Positions 36,438 to 44,632 of a stretch of DNA of 64,000 bases are shown piece after piece. The translations under genes were made by a program, and so were the position numbers. Every line of letters begins with the position of its first letter. Positions within the stretch are counted from its first letter, which is position 1. The notes below the pieces were generated by a model, which worked only from the letters and a program-made list of their open reading frames with translations, was not told the DNA's origin and ran no database searches. The stretch comes from Parabacteroides timonensis. Its GTDB lineage: Bacteria; Bacteroidota; Bacteroidia; Bacteroidales; Tannerellaceae. Location of the stretch: the NCBI RefSeq assembly GCF_900128505.1, contig NZ_LT669941.1:2621807-2685806 (forward strand), read 5' to 3'.

Positions 36438-38084
36438 TCAAAAAGCGAGAACGGCACGGACTACCGAGTGGTTATTGCCCTTATAGTCGTCGTCCACGTC
36501 GCCGCTGCTGGAGTTCACGTACCACGCGTTGTGTTCGTCGTACTCCGTACTCGAAAAGTAGCGGTCCTTCAAGGACCTTGCGCCCGGCACTTTCCTAAAT
36601 TGTTCATTCAACATATTTTTACCTGCAACTCCACTGCCATTATTTTGCCCCCAACACACAAACTTCAACTCCATAATAGATGGCCAATACCAACCGCTAC
36701 TATTGGTTGGTGCGGGATGGCCGGAAGCATACTGCGTGATTATGTCGATGGAAAGAACCTTAAAATCGGATTTATTCCCGCTTGCCCTCTCACTCGCGTT
36801 GTAAGCTGCCAAAGCCTTGGTATTGGCGTAGCCTTGCCTCTTATTTTCTGTTTTCAGCGTGGCAATGCCGTAGGCGTTACCGGCTTGTTTACTCAACCAC
36901 TCAGTGGTGATGTCTTCTTGGGCGGTACTCCAAAGAAAGCTCCTCCCTCCCGCATCCTGCAACGCTACTACTAAACCGTGTGTACAACCGGAATGGTCTT
37001 TTTTCAAAAGCGGATCATCTTGGGTTATGTCAGCTACGTAAAAGACCACGCCGAGGCAATTCGCTTTCTGCGCTTCGGACAAGGTTTCATCTTTCCCCAC
37101 CAACGAACCGTCCTTCATATAGAAATCACCGGCTTGCAGTTCGTGGGATATCTCGATAACCTTTGTAGAACCGCCATCCACCGTATATTTTTTATACTCC
37201 CCTGCGTCGATAGTGGGGGTAAAGGTGAACTCCTGCGTGTTGCCGTCGGCATTGGTGTAGCTGCCCAAAAGCAACGGCTTGGTGGCAGGGCGTACGAGGT
37301 AGCGGTGCGAGCCGTCTGCCATGGCATAGGGGGTGAAGCCGTTGAAAGTGACGGTAGAAACCGTGTACTCGGAAACTGAGGGGCCGCTGTTTGTAAACGT
37401 GTATTTCGTGCCGGGAGCTTCAATTACCGCCAGTGCCATGCAGTGGCTGAGGGCGATGGTGAGCGTGCGTGCCGAAGCGTCGTCGTTGAGTTTACCGCCA
37501 CCCGTCATGAAGTCTTGGGCGGTATAGAGGACGTAGGTGCTTTGGTCAGTGGCAGGCGTCCAACTATCCACCAGCGGCTGGAAGAAATTGGCGGCGTTGG
37601 CGGCTGAGGCATCTACTTTGCCGTTCATAACCGCATCCTCTTGGTAGGGATAGTAAGCGTAGTAGGTGGTGCCGTCGCCTTCGTACCACAATTCTGTGCC
37701 TACGGGGGGCGTCCATGAGAGCTTGCCGCCTGCGGAGGCGTCGGCGGTGAGCGTGAGGCAGAGGTTGGCGCATTCTGCCACTACGGCATTGTTTTTCACG
37801 GCATATAGGCCTATACGGTCGCCTGCGGTAAACTCGGTTCTGTAGCCGTTCTCCGTGGCACGGGTGTCGGCACGGGTTCCCTCTGCGGGAGAATAGCCGC
37901 CGTCGGTGACTTGCACGGTGAGGGCGGCTCCGGGACGGATGTCGTTATCGTCGGCTCCGGGACGGATGTCGTTATCGTCGGCACCGGGCAGGTCGCTTTG
38001 GGAGCAGCCTGCCAACGTGGCGGCAGCTATCAATAACGAGGCTGCCACTACGGAAAGGGGAAAAGGGGGTATGATTCGTTTCAT
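36438..38084 (-). CDS. Fimbrillin-type lipoprotein with DGR-like variable C-terminus (1)
   Basis: 548-residue lipoprotein, last gene of operon A. Lipobox AAATLAGC (Cys27) is followed by a tandem GADDNDIRP peptide, then a fimbrillin/Mfa-like domain (FTAGDRIGLYAVKN, YYAYYPYQ, ALSHCMALAVIE). From ~330 on is a DUF1566/C-type-lectin-like domain shared with the next paralogue (GCTHGLVVALQDA, KALAAYNA, SSGWYWPSIMELKFVCWGQNN). The last ~45 residues differ strongly from the paralogue although flanks are near identical; variable codons are mostly NNC/NNT, as expected when AAC/AAT template codons are mutated by a diversity-generating retroelement. It probably forms a pilus tip or adhesin. Confidence 0.8.
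   Translation of the reverse strand: MKRIIPPFPLSVVAASLLIAAATLAGCSQSDLPGADDNDIRPGADDNDIRPGAALTVQVTDGGYSPAEGTRADTRATENGYRTEFTAGDRIGLYAVKNNAVVAECANLCLTLTADASAGGKLSWTPPVGTELWYEGDGTTYYAYYPYQEDAVMNGKVDASAANAANFFQPLVDSWTPATDQSTYVLYTAQDFMTGGGKLNDDASARTLTIALSHCMALAVIEAPGTKYTFTNSGPSVSEYTVSTVTFNGFTPYAMADGSHRYLVRPATKPLLLGSYTNADGNTQEFTFTPTIDAGEYKKYTVDGGSTKVIEISHELQAGDFYMKDGSLVGKDETLSEAQKANCLGVVFYVADITQDDPLLKKDHSGCTHGLVVALQDAGGRSFLWSTAQEDITTEWLSKQAGNAYGIATLKTENKRQGYANTKALAAYNASERASGNKSDFKVLSIDIITQYASGHPAPTNSSGWYWPSIMELKFVCWGQNNGSGVAGKNMLNEQFRKVPGARSLKDRYFSSTEYDEHNAWYVNSSSGDVDDDYKGNNHSVVRAVLAF
36441..36620 (-). other. Candidate DGR variable region 1
   Basis: C-terminal coding stretch bounded by GTTGCAGGTAA on the upstream side and by a 25-base 3' segment (GTAGTCCGTGCCGTTCTCGC plus the following T-run) identical in the paralogue. 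Between these, codons such as TAC GAC GAA CAC AAC, TAC, AAC TCC AGC AGC and GAC GAC GAC TAT keep C or T in the third place while the first two bases vary. No template repeat is in the window. Confidence 0.5.
37927..37980 (-). repeat. Perfect 27-base tandem duplication
   Basis: Two exact in-frame copies encode GADDNDIRP twice just after the lipobox of the fimbrillin-type lipoprotein, so copy-number change would lengthen the tether in 9-residue steps without frameshift. Confidence 0.9.
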
Positions 38085-38205
38085 TGTTCTTTCTGTATTA
38101 TGTTTCGTTCTGTCATCCGAATAATTTCTTTTGCGGATTGAAAATCCTGATACTCGGGGGACGGGTTCTGTTTTAAATAGATTAATTTATAAATGGGTAA
38201 ATAGA

Positions 38206-38400
38206 TTAAAAAGCGAGAACGGCACGGACTACATACCTGGTATCGTACTCCTTACGGTCGGTGCCATCGTAGCCGTTGGCGAAGGACACGGTCCACGCGC
38301 GGCCGCTGCCGCTCTCCGAACTCGACCAGTAGTAGTCCGACTGAAAGGACGTGCCCCCCACTTTGCCTAATTGTGTATTCAACATATCCTTACCTGCAAC
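38206..38400 (-). other. Candidate DGR variable region 2
   Basis: Counterpart of variable region 1. Shared anchors GCGTGG (Ala-Trp), GTG and AAG sit between variable codons (AGC GGC AGC GGC CGC; ACC; TCC TTC GCC AAC; TAC GAT GGC ACC GAC CGT). One codon longer than region 1, so the two cannot both be copied from a single template without an indel. About 40 bases of non-coding 3' flank are also conserved between the two genes. Confidence 0.5.
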
Positions 38401-39894
38401 TCCACTGCTATTATTTTGTCCCCAGCACATATATTTCAACTCCATAACAGATGGGCAATACCAACCGCTGCTATTGCCTGGTGCAGTGGCATAAGTACCG
38501 ACTGAAACTACGGGGAGAACTCTTAGATCAGATCCGCTGCCTTTTGCTGCATTGTAAGCTGCCAAAGCCTTCGTATTGGCATAACCCTGCATCTTATTTT
38601 CTGTTTCCAGCGTGGTAATGCCGTAGGTGTTGCCTTGACTACTCAACCATTTACTGGTGATGTATTCGTTGCTGGTACTCCAAAGAGAACTTGTCGAAGC
38701 ATCTTGCAATGCTACGACAAGTCCGTGAGTGCAACCAGATTTTTCTATCTTTAACAAAGGGTCGCTGTTGTTGGTGAGGTCTCCCACCCAAAAGACGATG
38801 CCCACAACGGTGCGGGAGTTTCCGGCTGCATCCGTCAATACAGGGCGGATGTCGAGCACGGCGGTTGAGCCACCACTATCGTATTCGCGGTATCCGCCAT
38901 CGGAAGTTTCGCCGTCACTGTAATAGTAGTCGCCCACTTTGAGGTCGGAGGCGGAATAGCCATTATCAGGAACTTTGCCGCTTACTGCTTCATCGCCGCC
39001 ACTGCCCCACTCGCCGTTCTTGGTAAGCGTCACCGCCAGTCCTGTTTTCTTCACGGTGATTTGGTAGGTGTATTGTTTGCCGGATGCGAAGTTGGCGTCG
39101 GCTTCGTCGGTGGGGGTGTAGTTGTAGGTGTTGCCTGCGGCTACTACTTTGATAAACACCTTGTCTTTTATCTTCTGCGGAACAAGCAACGCTTGCACGG
39201 TCTTCTGGTAATCTTTGGTAGCCGTAACACCTTTCGGGGTGATACTTTTGGTGCCTGCTCCGGCTTGTGCTACGGTGTAGGTCTTGCTGTCTTCGTCTAC
39301 GGTTATCGCTCCCGAAGTGGTGGCTTGATTCAGGAGGGTTACGGTGGCGCCCGCTACTTCTTCTTTCGTCACCCCGTCGCCTGCTTTCAAGTTCACCACA
39401 ACCCTGGCAGGCAGATGGCGGAAAGTGAGGCTTTTGTCTCCTTTGAAAGTGACTTCCGTAGGGGGAGCATAAAGCAAATCACTCTGCTGATAACCCGTGC
39501 CGCTGTTCTGATCTTCCTGCACCGTAAAGGTGGCAGGGAAAGTCTGGGAATACGGGAACCATGCCGAAACGGTTTTCTTTTCGGTGGTGTTTTGCCAGTA
39601 GAAAGGAGGATTGTCGCCATCCACCGTGAGGTTGCCGCTATTATCCGCCTTGTATTTCTTCACTTCGTCTTTTACCTTTACGGCTACTTCTTCCGTGCCT
39701 GCCCACGTGTTATCCACCGTGGCGCGTGTCTCCGTCAGCCCCTGCACCGTGGTGGTGAAGGTCATGGGATACATGCCGTCGGGCAAGCGGTCACCGTCGG
39801 CTGCGTCGTCCGTGCAGGACGGGAAAAAGACGGGGAACAACAATTGGGTTACCAGGAGGAGGATCGAAGCCGTTTGTTTCTGTTTCTGTTTCAT
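38206..39894 (-). CDS. Fimbrillin-type lipoprotein with DGR-like variable C-terminus (2)
   Basis: About 562 residues from the ATG at 39894, which gives a clean lipoprotein signal (ILLLVTQLLFPVFFPSC); an upstream in-frame extension to 39987 is less likely. The N-terminal half is a fimbrillin-like domain (MTFTTTVQGLTETRA, AWFPYSQTFP, LTFRHLPARVVVNLKAG) unrelated in detail to its neighbour's. The C-terminal ~200 residues are homologous to the neighbour's lectin-like domain and end in an almost identical VVRAVLAF, but the preceding ~40 residues (SSSESGSGRAWTVSFANGYDG) diverge with NNC-type codons. Fourth gene of operon A. Confidence 0.8.
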   Translation of the reverse strand: MKQKQKQTASILLLVTQLLFPVFFPSCTDDAADGDRLPDGMYPMTFTTTVQGLTETRATVDNTWAGTEEVAVKVKDEVKKYKADNSGNLTVDGDNPPFYWQNTTEKKTVSAWFPYSQTFPATFTVQEDQNSGTGYQQSDLLYAPPTEVTFKGDKSLTFRHLPARVVVNLKAGDGVTKEEVAGATVTLLNQATTSGAITVDEDSKTYTVAQAGAGTKSITPKGVTATKDYQKTVQALLVPQKIKDKVFIKVVAAGNTYNYTPTDEADANFASGKQYTYQITVKKTGLAVTLTKNGEWGSGGDEAVSGKVPDNGYSASDLKVGDYYYSDGETSDGGYREYDSGGSTAVLDIRPVLTDAAGNSRTVVGIVFWVGDLTNNSDPLLKIEKSGCTHGLVVALQDASTSSLWSTSNEYITSKWLSSQGNTYGITTLETENKMQGYANTKALAAYNAAKGSGSDLRVLPVVSVGTYATAPGNSSGWYCPSVMELKYMCWGQNNSSGVAGKDMLNTQLGKVGGTSFQSDYYWSSSESGSGRAWTVSFANGYDGTDRKEYDTRYVVRAVLAF

Positions 39895-40018
39895 TTTTAC
39901 TTTACTCTTGTATTTCTGAATATTGTCTGTTTTCATCGGTCGAAAGGGTTTCCTCTGACAACATGAGGCGGTCGACTCACATGCCATGAGCGCTCCGGCT
40001 CATGCTTCGTGAGGAGCG

Positions 40019-40813
40019 TTACTCTATGACAGGACGGTCGTCGTCGCCACCGCCACTACTACCGCCTACGACCAGCGTCAGGGGATAAACCAGCGTACGC
40101 TTCTCTTTCAGCAGTGTACTGGTAGTACTGAACCACGTCTCCACCACCAACTGATATTCGCCGTCGGCAAGGTCTGCCGGAAGGGTAAACATCAGGCGGC
40201 TGGGATCGTTGATACCCAACTGCGTGAAAGTGGCGGCTGCCGAGTGGTCGGCCAGCTTCTGCAGTTGCACGCTGCCCAGTCCGGTTCCGTCGGCTCCGGT
40301 ACAACGGATCTTCGTGCCCGTCACGTCGAGCATACCGCCCGGCGTAATCGTACCGTCGGTCTTGCCCGTCGCCACATCTTTCACCAGAGAGATACGGGCA
40401 CCGCCCATACGACGGACTGTGCCGGAGAACTTCGGTTGTACCTTCGCCACCTCCGTACGCATTGCCAGCGAAGGGGCGATGTTGACTGCACATTTATTGA
40501 CTGCCGGGTTGATAACACCCGTATCGCCGATGAAAACACCACCCAGCGAAGGGGCATATTGTGCCGAGCCGGTCACGACCGTATATCCGTCGCACACCAA
40601 TTGACGTATCTTTTCGTCGATCAGGGTTCCGATGTTGGTAATCGTATCCACCCGATACTCGGTACGCTCGGCTGAAATCGCTGCGGCAACATCAGTCAAG
40701 GTCATCGACTTCTTGGTCTGTATCGCTGCCACATAATCTTCTTTGACATCTTTGGTCATCGTGTTCTCGACGAGATCGTACGACCAAACATAATTTGTTT
40801 TTGTGTCTGCCAT
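40019..40813 (-). CDS. HU-like DNA-binding / DUF4469 protein A
   Basis: 264 residues without signal peptide. The N-terminal ~125 residues resemble the Bacteroidales HU-type DNA-binding domain family (YDLVENTMTKDVKEDYVAAIQ ... IDEKIRQLVCDGYTVVTGSAQYAPSLGGVF), and the C-terminal part resembles the DUF4469 Ig-like domain (GGMLDVTGTKIRC, LADGEYQLVVETWFS). It ends DDRPVIE, exactly as its paralogue in operon B does. It is a cytosolic-looking gene in the middle of an operon of exported proteins; the role is unknown. Confidence 0.75.
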   Translation of the reverse strand: MADTKTNYVWSYDLVENTMTKDVKEDYVAAIQTKKSMTLTDVAAAISAERTEYRVDTITNIGTLIDEKIRQLVCDGYTVVTGSAQYAPSLGGVFIGDTGVINPAVNKCAVNIAPSLAMRTEVAKVQPKFSGTVRRMGGARISLVKDVATGKTDGTITPGGMLDVTGTKIRCTGADGTGLGSVQLQKLADHSAAATFTQLGINDPSRLMFTLPADLADGEYQLVVETWFSTTSTLLKEKRTLVYPLTLVVGGSSGGGDDDRPVIE

Positions 40814-40886
40814 GTTATTGACTTATTTAGTTTATGTATCCTGAAATGCCCGGCCGTTCCCCCGGGCAATATGATTCGGTCGATTG

Positions 40887-41690
40887 TCAGTGTATGATGG
40901 CGTCACCCTCCTTATTGCCCTCGTCTCCCCAGCCTTCGATGGAGGAAGAGGATAGCTGCAATCCTTCGTTCCATTGCAGGACGAACGAATAGGTGTAACC
41001 TGCTTCAAGCGTTACGCCCAGGTCGAGCGTACCCGAAGCCGAAGCAGATTCGCCGGATGCGGAGGTATATTGCAACATTGCATTCCCGTTCGTCGGCAGG
41101 CAGATGTTTTCTCCGATGCCAAGCAGATAGGATGAACAAACGGCTGCACCGCCGGCATAGCTTCCCGTCAGGGAGACGCCGTTGTACATATTAGTCAGCG
41201 TCAAAGTAGTGCCATCAGGCACATCCTTCAATTCGAGCTTCAACAGGCAGGTGGCAGGTTGCAGGGTAGCCTCATAAACAGTTGCCTCCGGAATCTTAAC
41301 ATCTTTCAAAAAGCTAACCCGTGCGGCGGAGCATTTGCTGCCATCCGCTTTCAGGGGAATCAGTGCCGAGAGGTCGATACCGTCCGTTGTTCCGGCAGCA
41401 GGCAGCGAGAAACCTTCCATACCCGAAAGGGTTGCGAAACGATACGTGCCATCTTTCAGCCTGACACTTCCGCTGCCCGCACCGAACGATTGGTTAAATA
41501 CACATCGATCATCGCTGCCAAACACCCACTGACGATAATCAGCCATTTCAACTCCACCCCGTGTCGACAACGACACCTCGGTTGTGCCGTCTTCCGGAGA
41601 AGACGGATTATCTTCACTGCAACCGGCTGCCGATAAAAACAGCCCGGCAGACAACGCTGCCAACCGGAAAAAACTCTTTATAGTACACAT
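40887..41690 (-). CDS. Fimbrillin-like lipoprotein
   Basis: 267 residues with lipobox SAAGC (Cys24) followed by an acidic SEDNPSSPED stretch suited to surface export. The body is beta-rich and low in motifs (RYRFATLSGMEGFSLP-like start, ATCLLKLELKDVPDGTTLTLTNMYNGVSLTGSY, AGYTYSFVLQWNEGLQLSSSSIEGWG), resembling fimbrillin/Mfa-type pilins of Bacteroidales, in which a C-terminal I-x-GW element is common. Second gene of operon A, 14 bases after the T9SS-CTD protein. It is plausibly a pilus anchor or stalk; not proven. Confidence 0.6.
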   Translation of the reverse strand: MCTIKSFFRLAALSAGLFLSAAGCSEDNPSSPEDGTTEVSLSTRGGVEMADYRQWVFGSDDRCVFNQSFGAGSGSVRLKDGTYRFATLSGMEGFSLPAAGTTDGIDLSALIPLKADGSKCSAARVSFLKDVKIPEATVYEATLQPATCLLKLELKDVPDGTTLTLTNMYNGVSLTGSYAGGAAVCSSYLLGIGENICLPTNGNAMLQYTSASGESASASGTLDLGVTLEAGYTYSFVLQWNEGLQLSSSSIEGWGDEGNKEGDAIIH

Positions 41691-41704
41691 TATATATATG
41701 TTAT

Positions 41705-42892
41705 TTAGAAAATGACCTTCTGACTCTTTTCGCCCATCCGTACGATATAGGCTCCACGGGGAAGCTCTACCGGCAGTACACCCGCCTCTACCTTCACCGT
41801 GCGCACCAGTGAACCGCCAAAGGTATAGATACCTACCGACGCCGCACGGTCGCTCTGTACATAGAGGGTATTTCCCGAACGATACAGGCTGATACCTTCA
41901 ACTTCCTTCCGGATCTCTTCGTTTGCCACCGGCGGGTTAGAGCGGATACCCTCGATGCGAACCGTAATATCCTGCCGTACACGCTCGACGACATAAGCTC
42001 CGTCGCTGCTACGGGGTGTCAACATGTCACCCCGGTCGGTCGTTACCACTGCAACCGATTGGTCATGGTTTTTATCGGGTGTAAGATAAAACAAGAAACT
42101 ATCCCATGCCTTTACCCGATACGTCCCTGCCACCGGATCGGTAGCGGCTCCCTCTACAACAGGGAGAGTTATGTCGTAATAAACGGGATCAGGACCGGGC
42201 GTAGGACCCGGACCGGGATCGGGTGTCGTTTCTTCGTGAATAGTAAAGCGAAGCACCACCGCTTTCGAGGGCATGGTGAAGGTCACTTCCGTCGGTTCCT
42301 CACCGTCTGTCCCAACTAAAGGGGTGAGTTGCCAGGAGCCGTCGGGGGCATATCCCCGAATGCTCAACAGGCTGAGGCGTGAAGCAAGAGGCGTTTGCAG
42401 TCGGGCGGTTACCTGCGCACCGGTCTTTACGTTATACGAGGAGCCGGAAGGAGTAAGGTTGCCATCCGCCTTCGTAGTCACCGTTACCGTCACCTTTCCA
42501 GCCGATACGCCAGGGGTCTCTACGGTCAGCGGATAAGATCCCGGATTGCCACCGCTAACAGCCTGAATTTTCACATCGACATAGACAGGATGGTCGGGCA
42601 TCGTAAAGGTATATTCCTCACCATTTATCGAAACACCAACTTCAGTGCCTCCGAAAGTCCTACCGGCTGTCACCGTAGCACTTTTCCCTGCTTCCAGACC
42701 TTTCAACTGAACAGTGACCTGGTCGCCTTTCTTTGCGGACGGATTATCTACCGTGACAGTGACAGCCGGATCATTCACCCGGGTTTGTACCGTTCCTTGC
42801 AGGGTGGATTGCGCTTTAAGTATAGGAATACTGCATATCAAAAACAGGCTTAAAAGCCTTAAAACGCTACTTGTTAATAGTTTACTAAACAT
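41705..42892 (-). CDS. Secreted repeat protein with T9SS-like C-terminal domain (operon A)
   Basis: About 395 residues from ATG 42892, which yields a strong signal peptide (LLTSSVLRLLSLFLICSIPILKAQS); the frame is open up to 43012, only 13 bases from the inverted repeat. The body has beta-sandwich modules with internal similarity (SAKKGDQVTVQLKGLEAGKSATV, YNVKTGAQVTARLQTP; both followed by TFTMP). A PGPGPTPGP linker leads to a module (YYDITLPVVEGAATDPVAG) homologous to the end of the operon B giant. The C-terminus ILYVQSDRAA-like...GAYIVRMGEKSQKVIF matches the T9SS type A sorting domain. First gene of operon A. Confidence 0.7.
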   Translation of the reverse strand: MFSKLLTSSVLRLLSLFLICSIPILKAQSTLQGTVQTRVNDPAVTVTVDNPSAKKGDQVTVQLKGLEAGKSATVTAGRTFGGTEVGVSINGEEYTFTMPDHPVYVDVKIQAVSGGNPGSYPLTVETPGVSAGKVTVTVTTKADGNLTPSGSSYNVKTGAQVTARLQTPLASRLSLLSIRGYAPDGSWQLTPLVGTDGEEPTEVTFTMPSKAVVLRFTIHEETTPDPGPGPTPGPDPVYYDITLPVVEGAATDPVAGTYRVKAWDSFLFYLTPDKNHDQSVAVVTTDRGDMLTPRSSDGAYVVERVRQDITVRIEGIRSNPPVANEEIRKEVEGISLYRSGNTLYVQSDRAASVGIYTFGGSLVRTVKVEAGVLPVELPRGAYIVRMGEKSQKVIF

Positions 42893-43024
42893 AACAAGTA
42901 TCACATGGGTAGAAAAAAGGGAATAAAAAGGGCTGTTTTGCAACTGCTCCCGGCTTTCAGGCATTAACGTAAAAACGTTTATCTTCCTGGCTTGTAATAC
43001 AATAGATTTCATTCGCTGTTAATA

Positions 43025-43043
43025 CTAGAGTCCACTTAGGACT
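43025..43043 (+). repeat. Left inverted repeat of invertible segment A
   Basis: CTAGAGTCCACTTAGGACT: arms AGTCC/GGACT around spacer ACTTA. It aligns 13 of 19 with the right repeat of segment B and pairs with the sequence at 43228-43241. Confidence 0.7.
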
Positions 43044-43241
43044 AGTGTTCAGTCATAACCCTTCTAACAACGAAAACATATACAAATAAAGGTTTTTTAA
43101 ATCATCCGCTCATCCACTTTTATTCATCATTCTTTATATAAATCGACATCACCAATACAAATAATGATTGATAAACATTGCTTATATACGATATTTATTA
43201 ATATCTTTGCAGTTGAAAAATAACATCGTCCTAAGTGAACT
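43029..43241. promoter_or_regulatory. Candidate invertible promoter segment A (shown OFF)
   Basis: 213-bp segment between AGTCCACTTAGGAC (43029) and its inverse GTCCTAAGTGAACT (43228), 13 of 14 bases matching. Inside, a promoter with ATTG at 43177-43180, 21-base spacer and TATCTTTG at 43202-43209 points right, away from operon A, ending 18 bases before the right repeat. No TAnnTTTG pointing left was found in the segment or in the leader down to 42892. Inversion would aim the promoter at the operon. This is the layout of Bacteroidales phase-variable promoters; the flipped form is not observed here. Confidence 0.7.
43202..43209 (+). promoter_or_regulatory. -7 box TATCTTTG inside segment A
   Basis: Exact TAnnTTTG with a -33 ATTG 21 bases upstream. 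In the orientation sequenced, the transcript would run into the 3' end of the HAD-phosphatase gene in antisense. Confidence 0.7.
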
Positions 43242-43279
43242 ACGTCAATTAGCCTCTCCTTCATTAACAACAATTAAGA

Positions 43280-43972
43280 TCAAAGAAGCAATGGGATTAT
43301 GTCCCACAAAGAATCCACCGTAAAGAAACGCGGATTGATAACAGGCTCGTTCACTTGTTCGTGCGCCCAGGTAGTCGCATAAGGTACGTGAACGGCATAA
43401 CTGCCGAGATTTAGCGGGGGAAGGATATCGGAACGGACAGAGTTGCCGATCATCAGAAATTCTTCGGGACGGATATCCAGATGCTTCAATAAAGAAGTGT
43501 ATTCGCGGTCGGTCTTGTCGCTCATTATTTCTACATGGTGAAAAAGATGTTCGATACCCGAACGGCGTAGTTTCTGCTCCTGGTCGAGCAGGTCGCCTTT
43601 GGTGACAACGATCAGGCGGTAACGGCCCACAAGGGCGTTGAGGGTCTCCTCCACTCCATCCAAAAGTTCAACAGGTTTGGAGAGTTGTTCTTTTCCGAGC
43701 AAAAGTATTTGCTCTAGTACGCTGGCCGGAACTTTACCGTCGGTGATACGGATGGCCGTTTCCATCACTGAAAGGATATAAGCCTTCACCCCATAACCAT
43801 AAAGGGGCATGTTGCGGCTTTCGGTCTTGAAAAGTTCGGCTGTGACAGTTTCACCGTCTACATAAGAAGCCAATAAAAGACGGAGTTTTTGCTCCGTCTC
43901 CAGAAAATAAGTTTCGTTTATCCAAAGGGTGTCGTCGGCATCGAAGCCAATCACCTGTATTCCTTCAATCAT
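43280..43972 (-). CDS. HAD-family hydrolase
   Basis: 230-residue cytosolic phosphatase-like protein. HAD motif I DADDTLW (11-17), motif II VVTKGD near 122, motif III Lys in the LLDQEQKLR to KTDREY region, and motif IV MIGNSVRSD near 173, which replaces the commoner GD. A helical cap lies between I and II as in subfamily I enzymes. It overlaps the stop of marC by 4 bases (ATGA), so it is translationally coupled and last in the hydrogenase-PNGase-marC operon. Substrate unknown. Confidence 0.85.
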   Translation of the reverse strand: MIEGIQVIGFDADDTLWINETYFLETEQKLRLLLASYVDGETVTAELFKTESRNMPLYGYGVKAYILSVMETAIRITDGKVPASVLEQILLLGKEQLSKPVELLDGVEETLNALVGRYRLIVVTKGDLLDQEQKLRRSGIEHLFHHVEIMSDKTDREYTSLLKHLDIRPEEFLMIGNSVRSDILPPLNLGSYAVHVPYATTWAHEQVNEPVINPRFFTVDSLWDIIPLLL

Positions 43973-44613
43973 AAATTAGCTTGTTGCAATATATCGATCA
44001 TTATTGGCTTGAAACCGCTTACAAAGCATTCCACGGCAATAACCATCAGGATAAGGCCCATCAAACGCATCATCACGTTGTTGCCTGTTTCTCCCATATA
44101 CTTATTCAGCCGGGTGGATGCCCGGAGAATCAGGAAGGTGATAAAGTAGACGGATGCGATCACGCTGACCAGCAGTATCTTCTTTATCAATGTATTCGCA
44201 TCTTCCATCAGCATGATCCCGTTGGCGATAGCGCCCGGACCGCAAAGCATCGGGATGGCAAGCGGAGTGACAGAGATATCGTTTACATAGGTTTTCACCT
44301 CCTCGTCTTTGAGTTTTGCCTTGGAATAACGTGCCTGAAGCATGTCAAATCCGATGGTAAAGATAATAATACCTCCGGCAATACGGAAACCATTCGTAGA
44401 AATACCAAAGAATTTAAAGAGGAATTGTCCGGAGAAGGTAAAGACCATCAGGGTGATAAACGACACGATCGTGGCACGGCGGACGATGGTTTTACGTTCG
44501 TCGTCACTCATCCCGTTCGTCATGGTCAGAAAGACCGGCATAGTGCCCAACGGGTTTGTCAGTGTAAAAAAGGAGGTGAAGCACAAAAGGGCGAAAGGGA
44601 GTAAGGTGTCCAT
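43969..44613 (-). CDS. marC: MarC-family integral membrane protein
   Basis: 214 residues with six predicted membrane helices and the MarC hallmark TNPLGTMPVFLTMT near 19-32 and the repeat-like PLAIPMLCGPGAIANGIML near 116. Family function is unresolved; despite the name, MarC proteins are not established antibiotic-resistance proteins. It starts 19 bases after the PNGase-like gene and overlaps the HAD gene. Confidence 0.9.
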   Translation of the reverse strand: MDTLLPFALLCFTSFFTLTNPLGTMPVFLTMTNGMSDDERKTIVRRATIVSFITLMVFTFSGQFLFKFFGISTNGFRIAGGIIIFTIGFDMLQARYSKAKLKDEEVKTYVNDISVTPLAIPMLCGPGAIANGIMLMEDANTLIKKILLVSVIASVYFITFLILRASTRLNKYMGETGNNVMMRLMGLILMVIAVECFVSGFKPIMIDILQQANL

Positions 44614-44632
44614 AATAGTATAGATTTAAAGG

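Noticed and set aside
39061..39966. 301-codon open frame on the + strand
   Set aside because: Antisense shadow of a fimbrillin-type lipoprotein gene; low-complexity translation.
36438..43279. DGR reverse transcriptase or template repeat in the neighbourhood
   Set aside because: All long open frames are accounted for and none has reverse-transcriptase motifs; no AAC-rich copy of the variable region was seen anywhere in the window.
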